Positions 11,452 to 22,397 of a stretch of DNA of 64,000 nucleotides are shown here, one piece after another. Both the position numbers and the translations under genes were made by a program. Position 1 is the stretch's first letter, and the number at the start of each line of letters is the position of its first letter. The notes under the pieces are model-generated. The model was not told where the DNA came from and made no database searches. It was given only the letters and a program-made list of their open reading frames with translations. The stretch comes from Zygnema cylindricum (Eukaryota > Streptophyta > Zygnematophyceae > Zygnematales > Zygnemataceae): assembly GCA_037447655.1 (NCBI GenBank), contig JBBHKE010002683.1, forward strand, positions 372,001-436,000, in the 5' to 3' direction.

Positions 11452-12635
11452 TGTTGATATTTGTGTATTTTCTAGGTCTGTAATATGATAGAAAAAGGGC
11501 AGAGGCAGTTTGCCTTTTACTCCCCTCTCCAAGCCCCCACACTTGTTGTAGTCACTGAAGGCTGGATAGGGAGCTAGAGCCATGGCTTCCTAAGCTCTCT
11601 AGAGGAGACAGGGGGTAAATTAGTAATACTTACCAAAAGGTTTTTTGACAGACCCAGGAATTGATCCTGGTACCTACCGTTCGTCAATTCGACATTAGCC
11701 GGTAACTTTATCCATTTAGACTAGAGCTAGTATTACGACGTATAGGGTTTGATAATTATTTAGATAATTACACGTAGACCAGTTCATTTAACTGGAAATA
11801 TATACGTATTGCATAGATACAATTATGTAAAGTACGGAGTACAGATTTATTAATTGAAACGGATACCGCGCATTTGGTTCGACCGCGAAACAAATACCGC
11901 GCGTCTATTTTCAACGGCTAGCAATATAGCCGGATTTAATCGGACGGCCACGATAGGCGTCGCAATCGCGGGTTATGTACTTTTGGCGGTTTGCGGTCAT
12001 CGCCACATAGGATGACACATGGCACGTCAACATTGGATTGCAGTGACACCGGAGATTACGGGAACAAATAGATATATGACATGTGTTGACATTTCAGCCA
12101 TATCGTACGATTGTCGTACAGAAAGTACACCGGCACCTGTACTTATTTGTACGGTACAGTGATGTGATTGGTGCCGTACGTCAGTAGATAGGGTCTTAGA
12201 GTGAGAATAGGACTTAGAATTTTTTGAGTAGCTAGTCGCCTCTCCCAGAGAGCATCTTGTATAAATGGCAAACTTTGGCCAGCCATAACTATCAATTTAC
12301 TTGACCATTTTCAGTGATTGTTTTTGCTGCAGACTCATGGGAGTCCAGGCTACACACCGGTGTAGTCGGTCAGAGTTTTTGTCTGCTAGGGTGGCTGCAT
12401 TTATAAGGGAAAGTCAAAGTGGGTGAATGTGTCCAAATCTCATATTCTAACTTTGTATTCTGTGGTGGAACTGAGCACACAGAAAGTGTTATTTCACAGG
12501 GGTGAATCTATATTGGGATTGTGACTGTCAAGGGGTCAGTCATTTGGGTTTATATTAACTTGGAGTCGGCACTATCTAGATTAGCTTCTTTTGGATCTGC
12601 ATACTCTGAGGGCCAATGGAGGTCTCAGAGTTTCA
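11452..12635 (+). repeat. Solo LTR C1 inserted in element A
   Basis: It begins TGTTGATATTTG and ends GAGTTTCA, and is flanked by TTTCC at 11447-11451 and 12636-12640. It is in the opposite orientation to its host and is the reverse complement of LTR C2 (15093-16258). Removing it joins VDLRVLVDG to KTSIVTFSDVL in element A. It carries a TATA-like TTGTATAAATGG near 12250 and a T-arm-like ccaggaattgatcctgg near 11658. No internal region is present, as expected after LTR-LTR recombination. Confidence 0.93.
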
Positions 12636-12640
12636 TTTCC

Positions 12641-13250
12641 ATCAACTAGGACCCTCAAATCTACTGATCCCACTAAATTAGTGGTCACTTTCCTCCCATC
12701 CCCATACTCTATCTCTACAGTAGGGATCTTTCTCATTTTGGTAAACAATGATTTTTCTCTACACATATGCATTGAGGCTCCTAAATCAATGATCCATCCT
12801 TCTTCAGGAGCTTCTTTCACTCCACCAAAAGCACACTTTTGCCTCCTAGGAATCTCTAGCTCACCTTTCACCTCCAACTCCTCGTCGAGGAGAAGTTCTC
12901 CATCGTCATCATCAGTATCCTCTCCCACGACTTGTGTCGCAACAAATGCCTTCTTTTTCCTTCCGGCCAGTTTTCCAATCGATTCTTCCTTTAATCTCAA
13001 CTCCGTCAACTTAGTGCACTCCGCAATGTAGTGTCCCGGCTTCTTACAAAAATGGCAAAGCCCTTTCGAAGCACTTGGTCTAGCTCCGTCATGGTTTCCT
13101 CTTCCTCCTCCACTAAGTTCCTAAAAGGTTTCTTGGAATCTTTATCCCCCCAGTGAGTACCAGCAGCCAATGCCTGAACACTCTTTCTCCCTCTCCAAAT
13201 CTCAATTGTGCTTTCCCGAACCAAAATCATTCCCACAACGAAGTTCAAGA
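12641..13250 (-). pseudogene. Element A zinc knuckle and protease
   Basis: The minus strand encodes CHFCKKPGHYIAEC (CX2CX4HX4C), a charged spacer with ELLLDEELEVKGELEIPRRQKCAFGG, then WIIDLGASMHMC, where the usual catalytic DSG is DLG. IPTVEIEYGDGRKVTT and VGSVDLRVLVDG follow up to the C1 insertion. A frameshift separates it from gag at 13255. Confidence 0.88.
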
Positions 13251-13254
13251 TCCA

Positions 13255-13962
13255 TCAATGATCTGGCAAATCCTGAACCCTGTTAAGAATGTTTTCATAA
13301 TCATCTGGGAGTTTCATCAACAAAGTATTCACCTTCTCTTTCTCGGTCTCCCTTTTCCCTGCACTCTCCAACTCCATAAATAACCCAGCCAAGTTATTAC
13401 AAAAATCTAACATCTTTCCCCCTTTGTATACATATGCTTGTACCTTCTGATCTGCCAACTTCTGCTGCTGAATCGTACCACTCTTGTAAATGTTGACAAG
13501 AGCCTCCCACAACTCGTTTGCCTTGTCAACATGAAAATAAGGTGTAGCCACTACCTGGGTGAGACGCCCGAGAATAAAATGAGTCGCCACAGTATTGTTG
13601 AAATCCCAGATTTCACTATCATTAGCCTCGTTTTTCTGAACATCTACTATCAAAACCGATCCAGTAGGCATCAGTGTGAGTTTCTCCTTCCCCTTCTCCT
13701 TCCCTATGTTCCACACGATGCTTTCTCCAACATCCTCTACCACCTCTGCCCCCCCAGATCCTCTTGTGAACCAAGATCCTCCAAACCCTGGTGGAACTCC
13801 GAATTTTGCAGATGGCCGACGCACACGACCACTCACAATGCCCCAAAGCCTTTTTTCAAACAATGCACCCCTCATCATAGTTTCCCAATAAATGAACCTT
13901 GTTCCATTGAAAATGGGCACCGTAGAGGGTGGGCCCATAACCTGTAATTCTTTGACCTCCAT
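13255..13962 (-). CDS. Element A gag (235 residues)
   Basis: The frame is open from an ATG at 13962 that lies inside the 5' LTR. It reads MEVKELQVMGPPSTVPIFNG, where QVMGPP is encoded by the primer-binding site. Capsid features follow: YWETMMRGALFEKRLWGIVSG, FILGRLTQVVATPYF, ANELWEALVNIYKSGTIQQQ, VYKGGKMLDFCNNLAGLFMELES and VNTLLMKLPDDYENI. This is the UBN2/copia capsid that forms the particle shell. It stops (DLPDH) before the knuckle, where a frameshift separates the next segment. It is the best-preserved gag in the window. Confidence 0.9.
   Translation of the reverse strand: MEVKELQVMGPPSTVPIFNGTRFIYWETMMRGALFEKRLWGIVSGRVRRPSAKFGVPPGFGGSWFTRGSGGAEVVEDVGESIVWNIGKEKGKEKLTLMPTGSVLIVDVQKNEANDSEIWDFNNTVATHFILGRLTQVVATPYFHVDKANELWEALVNIYKSGTIQQQKLADQKVQAYVYKGGKMLDFCNNLAGLFMELESAGKRETEKEKVNTLLMKLPDDYENILNRVQDLPDH
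13928..13942 (-). promoter_or_regulatory. Primer-binding site of element A (half-tRNA iMet type)
   Basis: The coding strand reads GGTTATGGGCCCACC immediately after the LTR end. It is a 15/15 complement of GGUGGGCCCAUAACC, the anticodon arm of plant initiator tRNA-Met as known from the family. It does not resemble the tRNA 3' end normally used by plant copia elements. Confidence 0.8.
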
Positions 13963-14913
13963 TGGTACACAGAATGTCCAGCTTATGTGAAGCCTCTAGG
14001 ATAGTAAATGCATTTTTGACTTTGACACTGAATAAGTCACACCCTGGGACGCAAAAACTTTGACCAACTACACCTCTGTGTAGCGTGGACTCCCTTGAGT
14101 GCGCTGCAAAAAGAATCATTGAAATTGCTCACCTGAGCATTAAGTTATAGCTGACCAAAGTTGGTCCATAAATACAAGTGCACTCTGGGAGAGAGGCTGG
14201 AAAACCAAAAAATATTCTAAGTCCTAAGCTACCTCTCTAAGCCTACTACTAAGGTACTTCGACCAATCATAAGACTGTAAAGTACAAAAAGGTACAGGTA
14301 CCGCTGTACTTCTTGTACGGCCATAGTACAGCATGGCCGTTCCGCTGACGCGTGTCAGTTTCGGAGCCGTAGTTGCTCCTCCCGTGATATCCGCTGCCCA
14401 ACCATATGTTGCCACGTGTCATCCACCCACATCTAGTCTGCAAACCGCCAAACGGCTATTCCGGCATTCCAGCTCCACTGTGAGCCGTTCGATCAGATCT
14501 AGACATTTGATTTCGTCCGTCAAAAATTAAATGTTAATTCGTATATTTCGTGCGGTCCCGATTTTGTGCGGACCGGTATGTTTCCATGCATAAATCTTCC
14601 CGTAATTAGTCAAATGAAATGTCTGGCGCGGTATAGCTTTAAATAAATATCGCGCCATATGCATGCATCGATTTTTTCAAAACTTACCGGATAAGGCGCG
14701 CGGCTGGTCCGTACGGTGATCATCTAGAGGTCACTGGATCAAGTCCCACAAGGGGCAGATATATTTTGCAAAAAAACCGTACTGAATGATCTGCATGTCT
14801 CCTTTAGCTGCACAAGGCAGCCATGGCTGTGTGCAGGTCCTCAATGACTACAACAAGTATGAGGGCTGCAGTAAGTCCACAAGAAATACTACAAATTACC
14901 TCTCTTTTCAACA
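13943..14913 (-). repeat. 5' LTR of element A
   Basis: It runs from TGTAATTCTTTGACC to CTCTTTTCAACA on the plus strand and matches 1044-2009. The GGGAG target copy follows at 14914-14918. The coding-strand TATA-like TTGTATTTATGG is near 14166-14177. The Gag ATG (coding strand AATGGAGG) lies inside it. Confidence 0.92.
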
Positions 14914-15092
14914 GGGAGAGTACACGAAAAAAAAGTTGTTTGTCAGATTGCAAACAATTTGTTTGTTTGTTTGGATGTACACAATTTGTATGTAATTGCT
15001 TTACATGAAAAAGCTTAGAAAATGGCAACAGGCAGGCGGACAAGATCCGCCAAAACTACACACATGGCATTGAAAGAAAGGTCGACGTCTAC

Positions 15093-16258
15093 TGAAACTC
15101 TAAGACCTCCATTGGTCCTCAGAGTAGGCAGCTCTCAAGAAACTTATCTAGTTAGTGCCGAATCCAAGTTGATAAAAACCCAAATGATTGACCCCTTGAA
15201 AATCAGAATCGAAATACAACATCACCCTTGTGAAATAAGACTTTCTTTGTGCTCAGTTCCACCATAGAATGCAAAGTTAGAATATAAGTTTTGGACACAT
15301 TCACCCACTTTGACTTTCCCTTAGAAATGCAGCCACCCTGGCAGGCAAAAACTCTAACCGACTACACCCTTGTGTAGCTTGGACTCCCCTTAGTATGTAG
15401 CAAAAAGAATCACTGAATTTGGTCAACCGAGTGAGTTGTAATTAAATGGCAAAGTTTGCCTATTTATACAGATGCTCCTCGGAGAGAGGCGACTACCTAC
15501 CAAAATTATTCTAAGTCTTAAAACCCCTCTGTAAGCTTCCTACTACTGAGGTACGGTCGAATTGTAAGACTATATCGTACAGGAAAGTACAAGTACCGTC
15601 GTACTTTTCTGTACGGTCAATGTACGACATCGCCATAATGTGACATTTGTCATATCCGGAATTATTATCTTGCGTTCCAAAAATCTCGCGATCCTCCCAA
15701 ATCCTGCCACGTGTCATCCATAGTGGTGATGCCCAAAAACGCCAAATCCTCCACTCTAGAATCGCGGCTTGCACCACGGTCGTTCGATGAAGACAGACAT
15801 TTAACATTGGCCGTCTAAATAAAATAAAATTTCGTTAATTCTGTGCGGTACGGAATTCGTGCGATCTAATGCGTTTTCGTGTACAGGCCATCCCGTAACC
15901 AGTTAAATGAAAGATACTGCGTGTTAAGATTTATTTAAATATCGTACCCCATGTACTCTAGCAGTGATCGTAGTCTACAAGATAAAGCTACCGGCTATCG
16001 GATTCTAGATGGATGGCAGGTACCAGGATTAAATCATGGGTCCGTCAAAGATCCTTTTGGTAAACCTACCAAATACTACAACCTGTGTCTCTCTCTCTGG
16101 GCAGCATGGGCAGCCATGGCTTTAGCTTCCTCTCCAACCTTCACTGACTGCGAACAGAGTGGGGGTTTGGAGAGTGGAGCGAGAGGCAAGCTGCCTGTGC
16201 TAACTTCCTCTCATTGATTTTCTTTTATTCAGACCTAGAAAATACATACGTTTCAACA
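15093..16258 (-). repeat. LTR C2 (solo)
   Basis: It begins TGAAACTCTAAGACC and ends GTTTCAACA, flanked by TCTAC (15088-15092) and TCCAC (16259-16263), a target duplication with one difference. It is homologous to C1 in inverse orientation. A T-arm-like motif, accaggattaaatcatgggt, lies near 16021-16040. There is no element interior, and it sits inside H1. Confidence 0.85.
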
Positions 16259-16734
16259 TCCACAATGTCACACTAAACATTCAATGTCACTTTCACTACA
16301 ATATCGTACAGCCCATTTGTAGATTTAGACGATTGCTAATGTTGTCCACGTGTGGGCGTCTACAAATGTCAAGAGCTCGTTGGCGTCGACAAATGTCCGC
16401 AGTATGTCTGGAGCTCATTCTATTGTACAAATGTTCATAATTTGTTGGCGTCTACAAGTGTCGCAAGATATTGGCGACGTCTACAATTGTCACATATTGA
16501 AAGTAACGAAGGTGCAAGTAACAATTGACATAGGCACACTTTGAAAAGTACCTCGTAAAATCAGCACTTAATCCAAAGTACCGTTTCAAAGTTTCGGTTA
16601 CATGGGAACATGCCCTTACAAACGTAGAATTAAAAATAATCGACTGCCAACGAAGTTGGAACTCCAACAGCCAATCAGAATCGATCAAAAAGTCACGGAC
16701 AAACAGACAGAACGTACGATTATTTCGTGCTTAG

Positions 16735-16962
16735 AAGTACACCGTGAATCGCTATTAGTGCTAATATTTTTTTCGTCTTTTAAAACATATTTTCTCCGTA
16801 CACATTTGTCTAATTGTGGATCTGAGGGTTACGATTGAAAGGTAAGATTCTAAGCTTCTGATTGGCGGACTCAAATTGGAAATTGTTTATGTGTGTACAG
16901 AGAACAGATGTTTTATGTGACGAAAAAATTATTAACCATAATAGGGATACACGATATACTGT
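16735..16962. mobile_element. Foldback MITE copy 1
   Basis: The left arm (gtacaccgtgaatcgctatt ... taaaacatattttctccgta) is inverted in the right arm (tgtgtacagagaacagatgt ... aatagggatacacgatatac). About 90 bp of imperfect inverted repeat surround a short centre containing gattgaaaggtaagattc. The same plan recurs at 18195, 21757, 22857 and 29745. No coding potential. Confidence 0.8.
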
Positions 16963-17320
16963 ATAGATGCATGATGATTTCGGAATAGGAATATATACAA
17001 CGCTCAATGATGGAAAGACTAAATCAGATCACAAAAAGGTTTATTTGTACCATCGTGAAACTGTACAATTTTTGTCCGTACCTTGCTGTTGATTGGAGAA
17101 CTAACAATAGCGTACTTTAGAGTTATGCTTGAAAGGTAAAAAGTCAACAAATTTGGAAAGTCTTCCGTTGAATGCTTCCTTGAAATACGTAGTTGTGACA
17201 TGATTTGACGACAAGATTTTCAACAAAAGACAAGTCATCGCCCACTTTCCTAAAACAAAAAATGATTTGTTTTGTTTTTTTTTGTCACTTTCTGAAGATC
17301 TCCAAAATTCGGTAATTCTC

Positions 17321-17599
17321 ATAGTTTGAAAGTAGGCGTTTTATGGTAGGCCTTTCGTAGGCGCAAGTTTTGTTATGGGCTTTTCATGTGATCTTCTTAG
17401 ACACTACTTTCATCGCTACTTTGATTAGCAACCGTCCAATGATGTTTAATTCTCTATCGAACGATGTGCAACTCAACCCAGTTACTTTTTTGTTTTCATT
17501 TTGCGACCAATATAATATGGGTCTTAAGGTCATATTGTATGTTTTGCGTACAATAGGCATATTGAATGGGCCTACTTTTACCTACTTTTGAACTATGGT
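17321..17599. mobile_element. Small TIR element J, copy 1
   Basis: The right end is CCTACTTTTGAACTATGGT; the left end atagtttgaaagtaggcg is its degenerate inverse. The interior (catgtgatcttcttag, tctatcgaacgatg, caataggcatattg) is shared in inverse orientation with 31143-31602. No ORF of note. Confidence 0.65.
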
Positions 17600-17834
17600 A
17601 CTTCTAGATACTCATGCTTTGTACGAACGAGTCCGTTCCTATGTCTTTTTCAAAAAGCATTAAACAGATATTTGAATAAAAGCGTAGTGCAAAGGTAGCA
17701 CATAAGTCCGTACCATTTTAGTAGCCACGTGTCACTCAAATTCAGTTATAGCATTGAATGCTGCAAGCCTGCATTTTCTTGACCCGTTTTAAGAAACTCG
17801 GTCTGGAAAATGTAACGAAACATAATTGCAAAAC

Positions 17835-18060
17835 GTGCGATGGAGAAACCATCCACATAGAAAAGGAAAAAGGAAAAAATGTTTAAAGACTATAAGAGTC
17901 AAGAGCAAATCTTACAAGTTTGAAAGTTTAAACAAATAAGTCATCGTTAAGGAAAAATAAAAGCATTTAGACATTTAATGACTACAAGAACAAACAAGAC
18001 AGCATTAAATAAATGAAGTATTTTTCATGGCCAACAAATGATCTCGAAAGTAACATTTTT
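17835..18060 (-). mobile_element. LINE 3'-end fragment
   Basis: It starts gtgcgatggagaaaccatcc and continues with an A-rich stretch and a tttaaagactat-aagag block. The same order occurs at 23051 onward, the 3' end of the large minus-strand LINE. It is probably a 5'-truncated copy. The right limit is approximate. Confidence 0.5.
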
Positions 18061-18401
18061 TGTCGACGAGCGAAGTCAGGGAAACCTTATTGGACAGATG
18101 AATCATAAACCCTACATTCTTGAAGCACTTCAGGTCAGTCTCCATGTGACGGAATTTCTATGAAACGTACTAGTTTTTTGAGTATAGTACAGTACAGTAC
18201 AATGTGTATCACTACTTAGCGTTAAATTTTTTTTTGCCATTTAAAACATCTTTTCTCTGTATATACTTTTCGGATTAAGAATGTGACAGTGGCGCATGAA
18301 AGATAGAATTCCCACTTTCGCATTGAAAATCTCAAATTGAAAATTGAATAAATGTGTACGGAGAAAAGATGTTTTAAGTGGCGAACATTTATCAACAATT
18401 A

Positions 18402-20188
18402 GGGCACTTTCCCACGTGATAAAGCTAAGGTTTTTTTCTGTTATTTTCCTCCCAAACTTAGCCCTTAACGAGAAAATCCGCAACCATAACAAAAAGTTAA
18501 AATTACCACGGTACAATTTGCGTCTGAAATTCTTTGGGCACCACAGCCTACTAGAGAATGGATAGCTACTCCTCCACTACTGGATACACCCAGCAGCCCA
18601 ATAGGTTTCAGACTATTATTGCCACCTTGGCAGGCAATGACTTTGACCATCCTCACCCTTGTGAGGAAAAGACTCCATTGAGTCTAACGCATAAAGAATC
18701 ACCAAATTTTCCCCCATGAGTAGTTAGTTATGGCTGTTCAAAGACAACAGATTTATACGGATGGCCTCTAGGAGAGAGGGCTTCGTAAAATTTGTATAAG
18801 TACTAAGAACCTACTCACAGCCACTTTCTATTAAACCCTAGGGGAATCAAATAAGTGTAGCGTACAAAAAACATATATACAAGGTACAGTGTACTCCTAA
18901 GCCGCCATACTTTCTATACGGATTTTTACGGTACTACTCTCTATATTTCACGTGGCACAAATGACGCCATGGATATATCTATTTCTTCTTTAGCACCCTG
19001 TAAGATCTTGCCACGTGTCAATCCGTTGTGCCTTCGGTGTAAGCCGCCAAAAAGACCATTTTGCATAGTCGCCGCCAATATGAGTCGTCCGATCATATTA
19101 CCCATTGAATCACGTCTGTTCATTTATGCGGCACACTGAATATTTTGTGTGCGCATACGTTTCAATCCGTTCTATCTGTTTGATGGATACGTAGGTAAGC
19201 GGATCAAATCCGAGGATATCGCCTTCTTTTCCCCTTCCTCTATCAACTTGACTGCCAAGGCGACAACCATAAAGTTGCCAATTTCCTTCTCTAACTATTC
19301 TCTACAGCTAGGAGACAAAGGAGATACAAATTAGCCACCTTTTTCAAAAGCGTCACCTTAAAACTTTAAATGTATTGTATTTTATTTTCTAGCGCGATGC
19401 AATTTCTAACGCGTTTCAACCCATTTTTGCGTTTTTTCAGCTCATTTTCAAACTCTGAATAAAATCGCCTCGTTGTGTGATTTTAAATAAAGTTCCATGA
19501 TGTGAGCGAATAGACAGGTGATGTCGCACGCATTTGAGGTTTTTGAAAAAATTTGTGCGTAAAATACTAAAAAATAAACCCACTGCACGTTTTTAGCCTG
19601 TGTGTGACTTTTTTCCATGCGCTTTTTTCTATACAGGGGCTGTGGAGGGGTCTCAACCAACGGACACCATTTCGCAAAAGCGAAGTCCGTGAAAGCGACT
19701 CTTTCTCTCTCCTTCTGCCACTACCCTGTCTATTTCACAATTCTTGCAATGAAAAACGTCAATAATGGTATCAATTGAAAGATCTCAAAACGATTTCTTG
19801 GTACTATCTTTGGCCATATTTTGATGTCAGGTATAGTCACAAAGGACTAAATGAATAACCAAGAAACCATGGCGTAAAGTTTTAGAATTTTTTACGTCGA
19901 CGTTGTCATTATTGTGCGTATTGTCAAAATATCACAAACTGTAAACATCGATAATGTCACAAGTAACGAGACGTCTATAACCGCCGCTATTTTGTAAACG
20001 TCATCAATTGTCACAATTTTTGTAGTTGTCACAAACGTCACAAATTACACCCACATCTACATCCGTCACAATCTATAGTAACGCTTTCATTTCTTTACAG
20101 CGTAATTTTTTGAATGTAGTACAGAAAATCTTCGCTAAAAAGCTAAGTAACAAGACTAAGTAAGATTCGGTTACATGGGAAAGTGCCT
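18402..20188. mobile_element. H2: TIR DNA element with TTA target duplication
   Basis: The left end GGGCACTTTCCCACGTGA matches the inverse of the right end AGGCACTTTCCCATGTAA. TTA flanks both sides (18399-18401 and 20189-20191). Without the nested solo LTR D it is about 957 bp. The right arm is rich in GTCACAA and GTCTA-type subterminal repeats (19890-20080). TTA duplications and G-rich TIRs fit PIF/Harbinger (Tourist-like) elements. No transposase is seen. Confidence 0.8.
18525..19349 (-). repeat. Solo LTR D inserted in H2
   Basis: It is flanked by GCGTC at 18520-18524 and 19350-19354. It starts TGAAATTCTTTGGGC, like the 3' end of LTR E (59689) in inverse. The canonical U3 terminus has decayed to ...TTTTTCAAAA. 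It contains a TATA-like region (agatttatacgg near 18750), a gagagaggg block and a T-arm-like gcggatcaaatccgagg at about 19199-19215. Confidence 0.88.
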
Positions 20189-20215
20189 TTATATCAATAC
20201 ACGGTGTGCTATAGT

Positions 20216-21756
20216 GTTGAAACATCCGTACATATTTCTCAAAATCGTCTCCTAGGGTTTTTGCATAGATGTCCTATGCGCATAAAACGCACGGAGTAAA
20301 CTAACGAATACCTTGTAGAGTGCAAATTATACAATTTCAAATTTTATAAAATTCGTCGGAAAATTCGTTCTTTTTATTGACTTTCAAATTTCAAAAGTTT
20401 TAAACATTCAATACCCAAAAAAATTGAAAAGTATAACGAACTAGTGGCGAGCGGCGAAATTGAAGGCGTCTCCAATGGCGGCTTCCTTCTGAAAACGGAG
20501 TGGGGGGACAGATGAAAATACGTGTGCGCAAATGAAGCAACATTTTTTTTTTATGTCCGTACAATTTCTGTAAAGTGTGAACCGTACGAAATTTACGAAA
20601 CAAGCGAATACTACGTAGTTTTCGGAAAAAAGTCCATATCCGTACGAATAGGACATCTATGGGTTTTTGTCTACTTGGAGCATTCGTACCACAAAGCAGT
20701 CGAAGGCTTTGAAACTTTTTTTCTTTACAGATCTCGACGGGATTTTCACTGGCCATTCAGAAGACGACACGCGAACCATATAGAAGTGGCGATCTGCCGT
20801 GGATTTTACAATCCAAAAAAAATACATTGTTTTAAGCAAAAGGACAGTCATATGTCATCACTGAAAACGGTTTGATCAAAGCTTTGACGTAGCTTTGGAC
20901 TAGTACGGTATTGCTGTTAACTATATGTACGGATATAAGCTGCTGTCACAATTTGTCGCACGCGATTGAAATTTAAATCCTCAAAAATTGACACGTGCCT
21001 TACTGCTCTTTGTGTTGGAAATCACGTCAGCAAGTCAAAAATTGTACAAAATTCGTCTGAAATCGGTACGAATTGACGTCAAGTTAGATAAGACGATCGT
21101 TGACTTTTCAGATTTCAAAGCCTGTTTAATCCACTACCTGCTAACTTCCAAAAGCAGTTTAGCCGGCTAATCGTTTTTACGGGGGCTAACCATTTACGGG
21201 TTTAACCGGTTCTTTCCAAACAGGTGACATCCGCAAAAAGTACAACCTACGGTTAACATTTTTCAAAAAGGTACAGTGTACTATTGTACAATTCAATATC
21301 GACGAAACTCTACCGCCATAGAATCAGTTTGCGTCCCACTCCTACGGTCTGCGATTTGTACCACTCATTTATCGTTTTCGCACGTGTGAAAGAGTACAAA
21401 TTCGATTCTTGTTGCCGCACTCACCTTCGAAACGGATCCGCAAATCAGCTTTGTGGAAGTGGCTCGCACTAAATTTGCGGTTTCATTTCAGTGCGGTCCG
21501 CCTTTTTTAGTGTTTGTATCTATGATGCACAGCTGTCATCGACTCGGTCGGCCAAAGATTCGCTGAGATTCACTATCGCAGAGATCTTTTGTTTCTAAGT
21601 GGCAGTTGAAGTCGCGCAACTGTTGCGTTTAGGGTTTATTGTTTCTATGTCAGAGTTTCTAGTTCTCCGTATTCAGCGAAATCGCTCTTTCCTTGAACTG
21701 TTTCGCTTTTTTGTCCAGTTAGACTACGCCGCCCCTCCTCACTAGAGTTAAACAGT
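20216..21756. other. No gene recognised
   Basis: This is AT-rich sequence with many short cgtac/gtacg words. Short open frames (for example 20522-20875) have no recognisable motif and look random. A telo-box-like ttagggttt occurs near 21628. Confidence 0.5.
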
Positions 21757-21960
21757 CGAAAATGTTTTTGCCACTTAAATACATATTTTTCCGTACACAC
21801 GTGTCAGATTGTAGATCCGACTGTTGCGATTGAAAGGTAGGATTCCCAGCTTAGGGTTGGCGGTCTCAAATTGATAATAGGAGAAATGTGTACGGAAAAC
21901 ATATGTTTTTAGTGGCGATTTTTTTTTTTAACGCTAATAGCGATACACGGTGTACTGCAT
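21757..21960. mobile_element. Foldback MITE copy 3
   Basis: The left arm gccacttaaatacatatttt-tccgtacacacgtgtc is mirrored by aaatgtgtacggaaaacata-tgttttagtggcg. The right tip ctaatagcgatacacggtgt is intact; the left tip is missing. Confidence 0.75.
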
Positions 21961-22341
21961 ACTTTGCGATGGCAAGCAGTTGAAACGTAACGGTCGTACG
22001 TTTCTACAGTGACGTCATCATCGAAAATTGGAAAAGTTGTGCGCCGAGGAAAAGATCTTTGACTGCAAAACTGAAAAATGGTTTGACTCTGACAAGTGGC
22101 AGCGACGGGCGGTGTCGTTTTTGTCGCTAGTGACTTTAATTTCACCGCTACAATATTGTAGTCAATGTTTTTGTGCATTCGGACGTGCCGTTAACAGACT
22201 CCAAGAAGGCGAATACGCCAAGAGTATGTGAATTATAAATACAGCTGGTGCAAACGGCCAGAAATTGACCGCTACACTGATTGATAGCCTATTCCCACCG
22301 GAAAAAAAAACACTTCCGCAACAGACGGACGTTCGAATAAT

Positions 22342-22397
22342 GTACGGCTTTCCGAGTGCCGACTTTGTAGATTTCGGAAGTTCACGGAAAGCCGTAC
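22342..22397. repeat. Perfect 13-bp inverted repeat
   Basis: GTACGGCTTTCCG (22342-22354) is inverted as CGGAAAGCCGTAC (22385-22397) around a 30-nt loop. It could be a small transposon end pair or a hairpin. No gene is adjacent. Confidence 0.6.

Larger units (their letters stand above)
1044..14913 (-). mobile_element. Element A: Ty1/copia LTR retrotransposon, interrupted
   Basis: The element has two similar LTRs, a 5-bp target duplication GGGAG (1039-1043 and 14914-14918), a PBS next to the 5' LTR, a PPT next to the 3' LTR, and the copia order gag-PR-INT-RT-RNaseH read on the minus strand. Subtracting nested element B and solo LTR C1 gives about 6.3 kb, nearly the length of B. It is dead: there are frameshifts and stops, protease DSG has become DLG, integrase HTD has become HTN, and RT YVDD has become YVDY. 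Confidence 0.93.
735..16615. mobile_element. H1: TIR DNA element (non-autonomous, PIF/Harbinger-like) hosting LTR elements
   Basis: The left end GGGCATGTTCCTATGTG matches the reverse complement of the right end, GGGCATGTTCCCATGTA. The ends are flanked by TCA (732-734) and TTA (16616-16618), fitting a 3-bp TNA target duplication with one change. Removing copia element A and LTR C2, each with one target copy, leaves about 835 bp in three pieces: 735-1043, 14919-15092 and 16264-16615. This size resembles the other TIR elements here. The right arm is full of GTCTACAAATGTC-like subterminal repeats. No transposase is visible. Pairing the two ends is an inference supported by the nest arithmetic. 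Confidence 0.65.
18195..20212. mobile_element. Foldback MITE copy 2, split by H2
   Basis: The left part at 18195-18401 (gtgtatcactacttagcg ... tgtgtacggagaaaagatgt ... atcaacaatta) stops at the TTA where TIR element H2 starts. The missing right tip (ttatatcaatacacggtgtg) resumes at 20189 after H2. The two halves together make a full foldback element. Confidence 0.75.

Noticed and set aside
12591-13031. Plus-strand 146-codon frame
   Set aside because: Antisense shadow of element A knuckle/protease.
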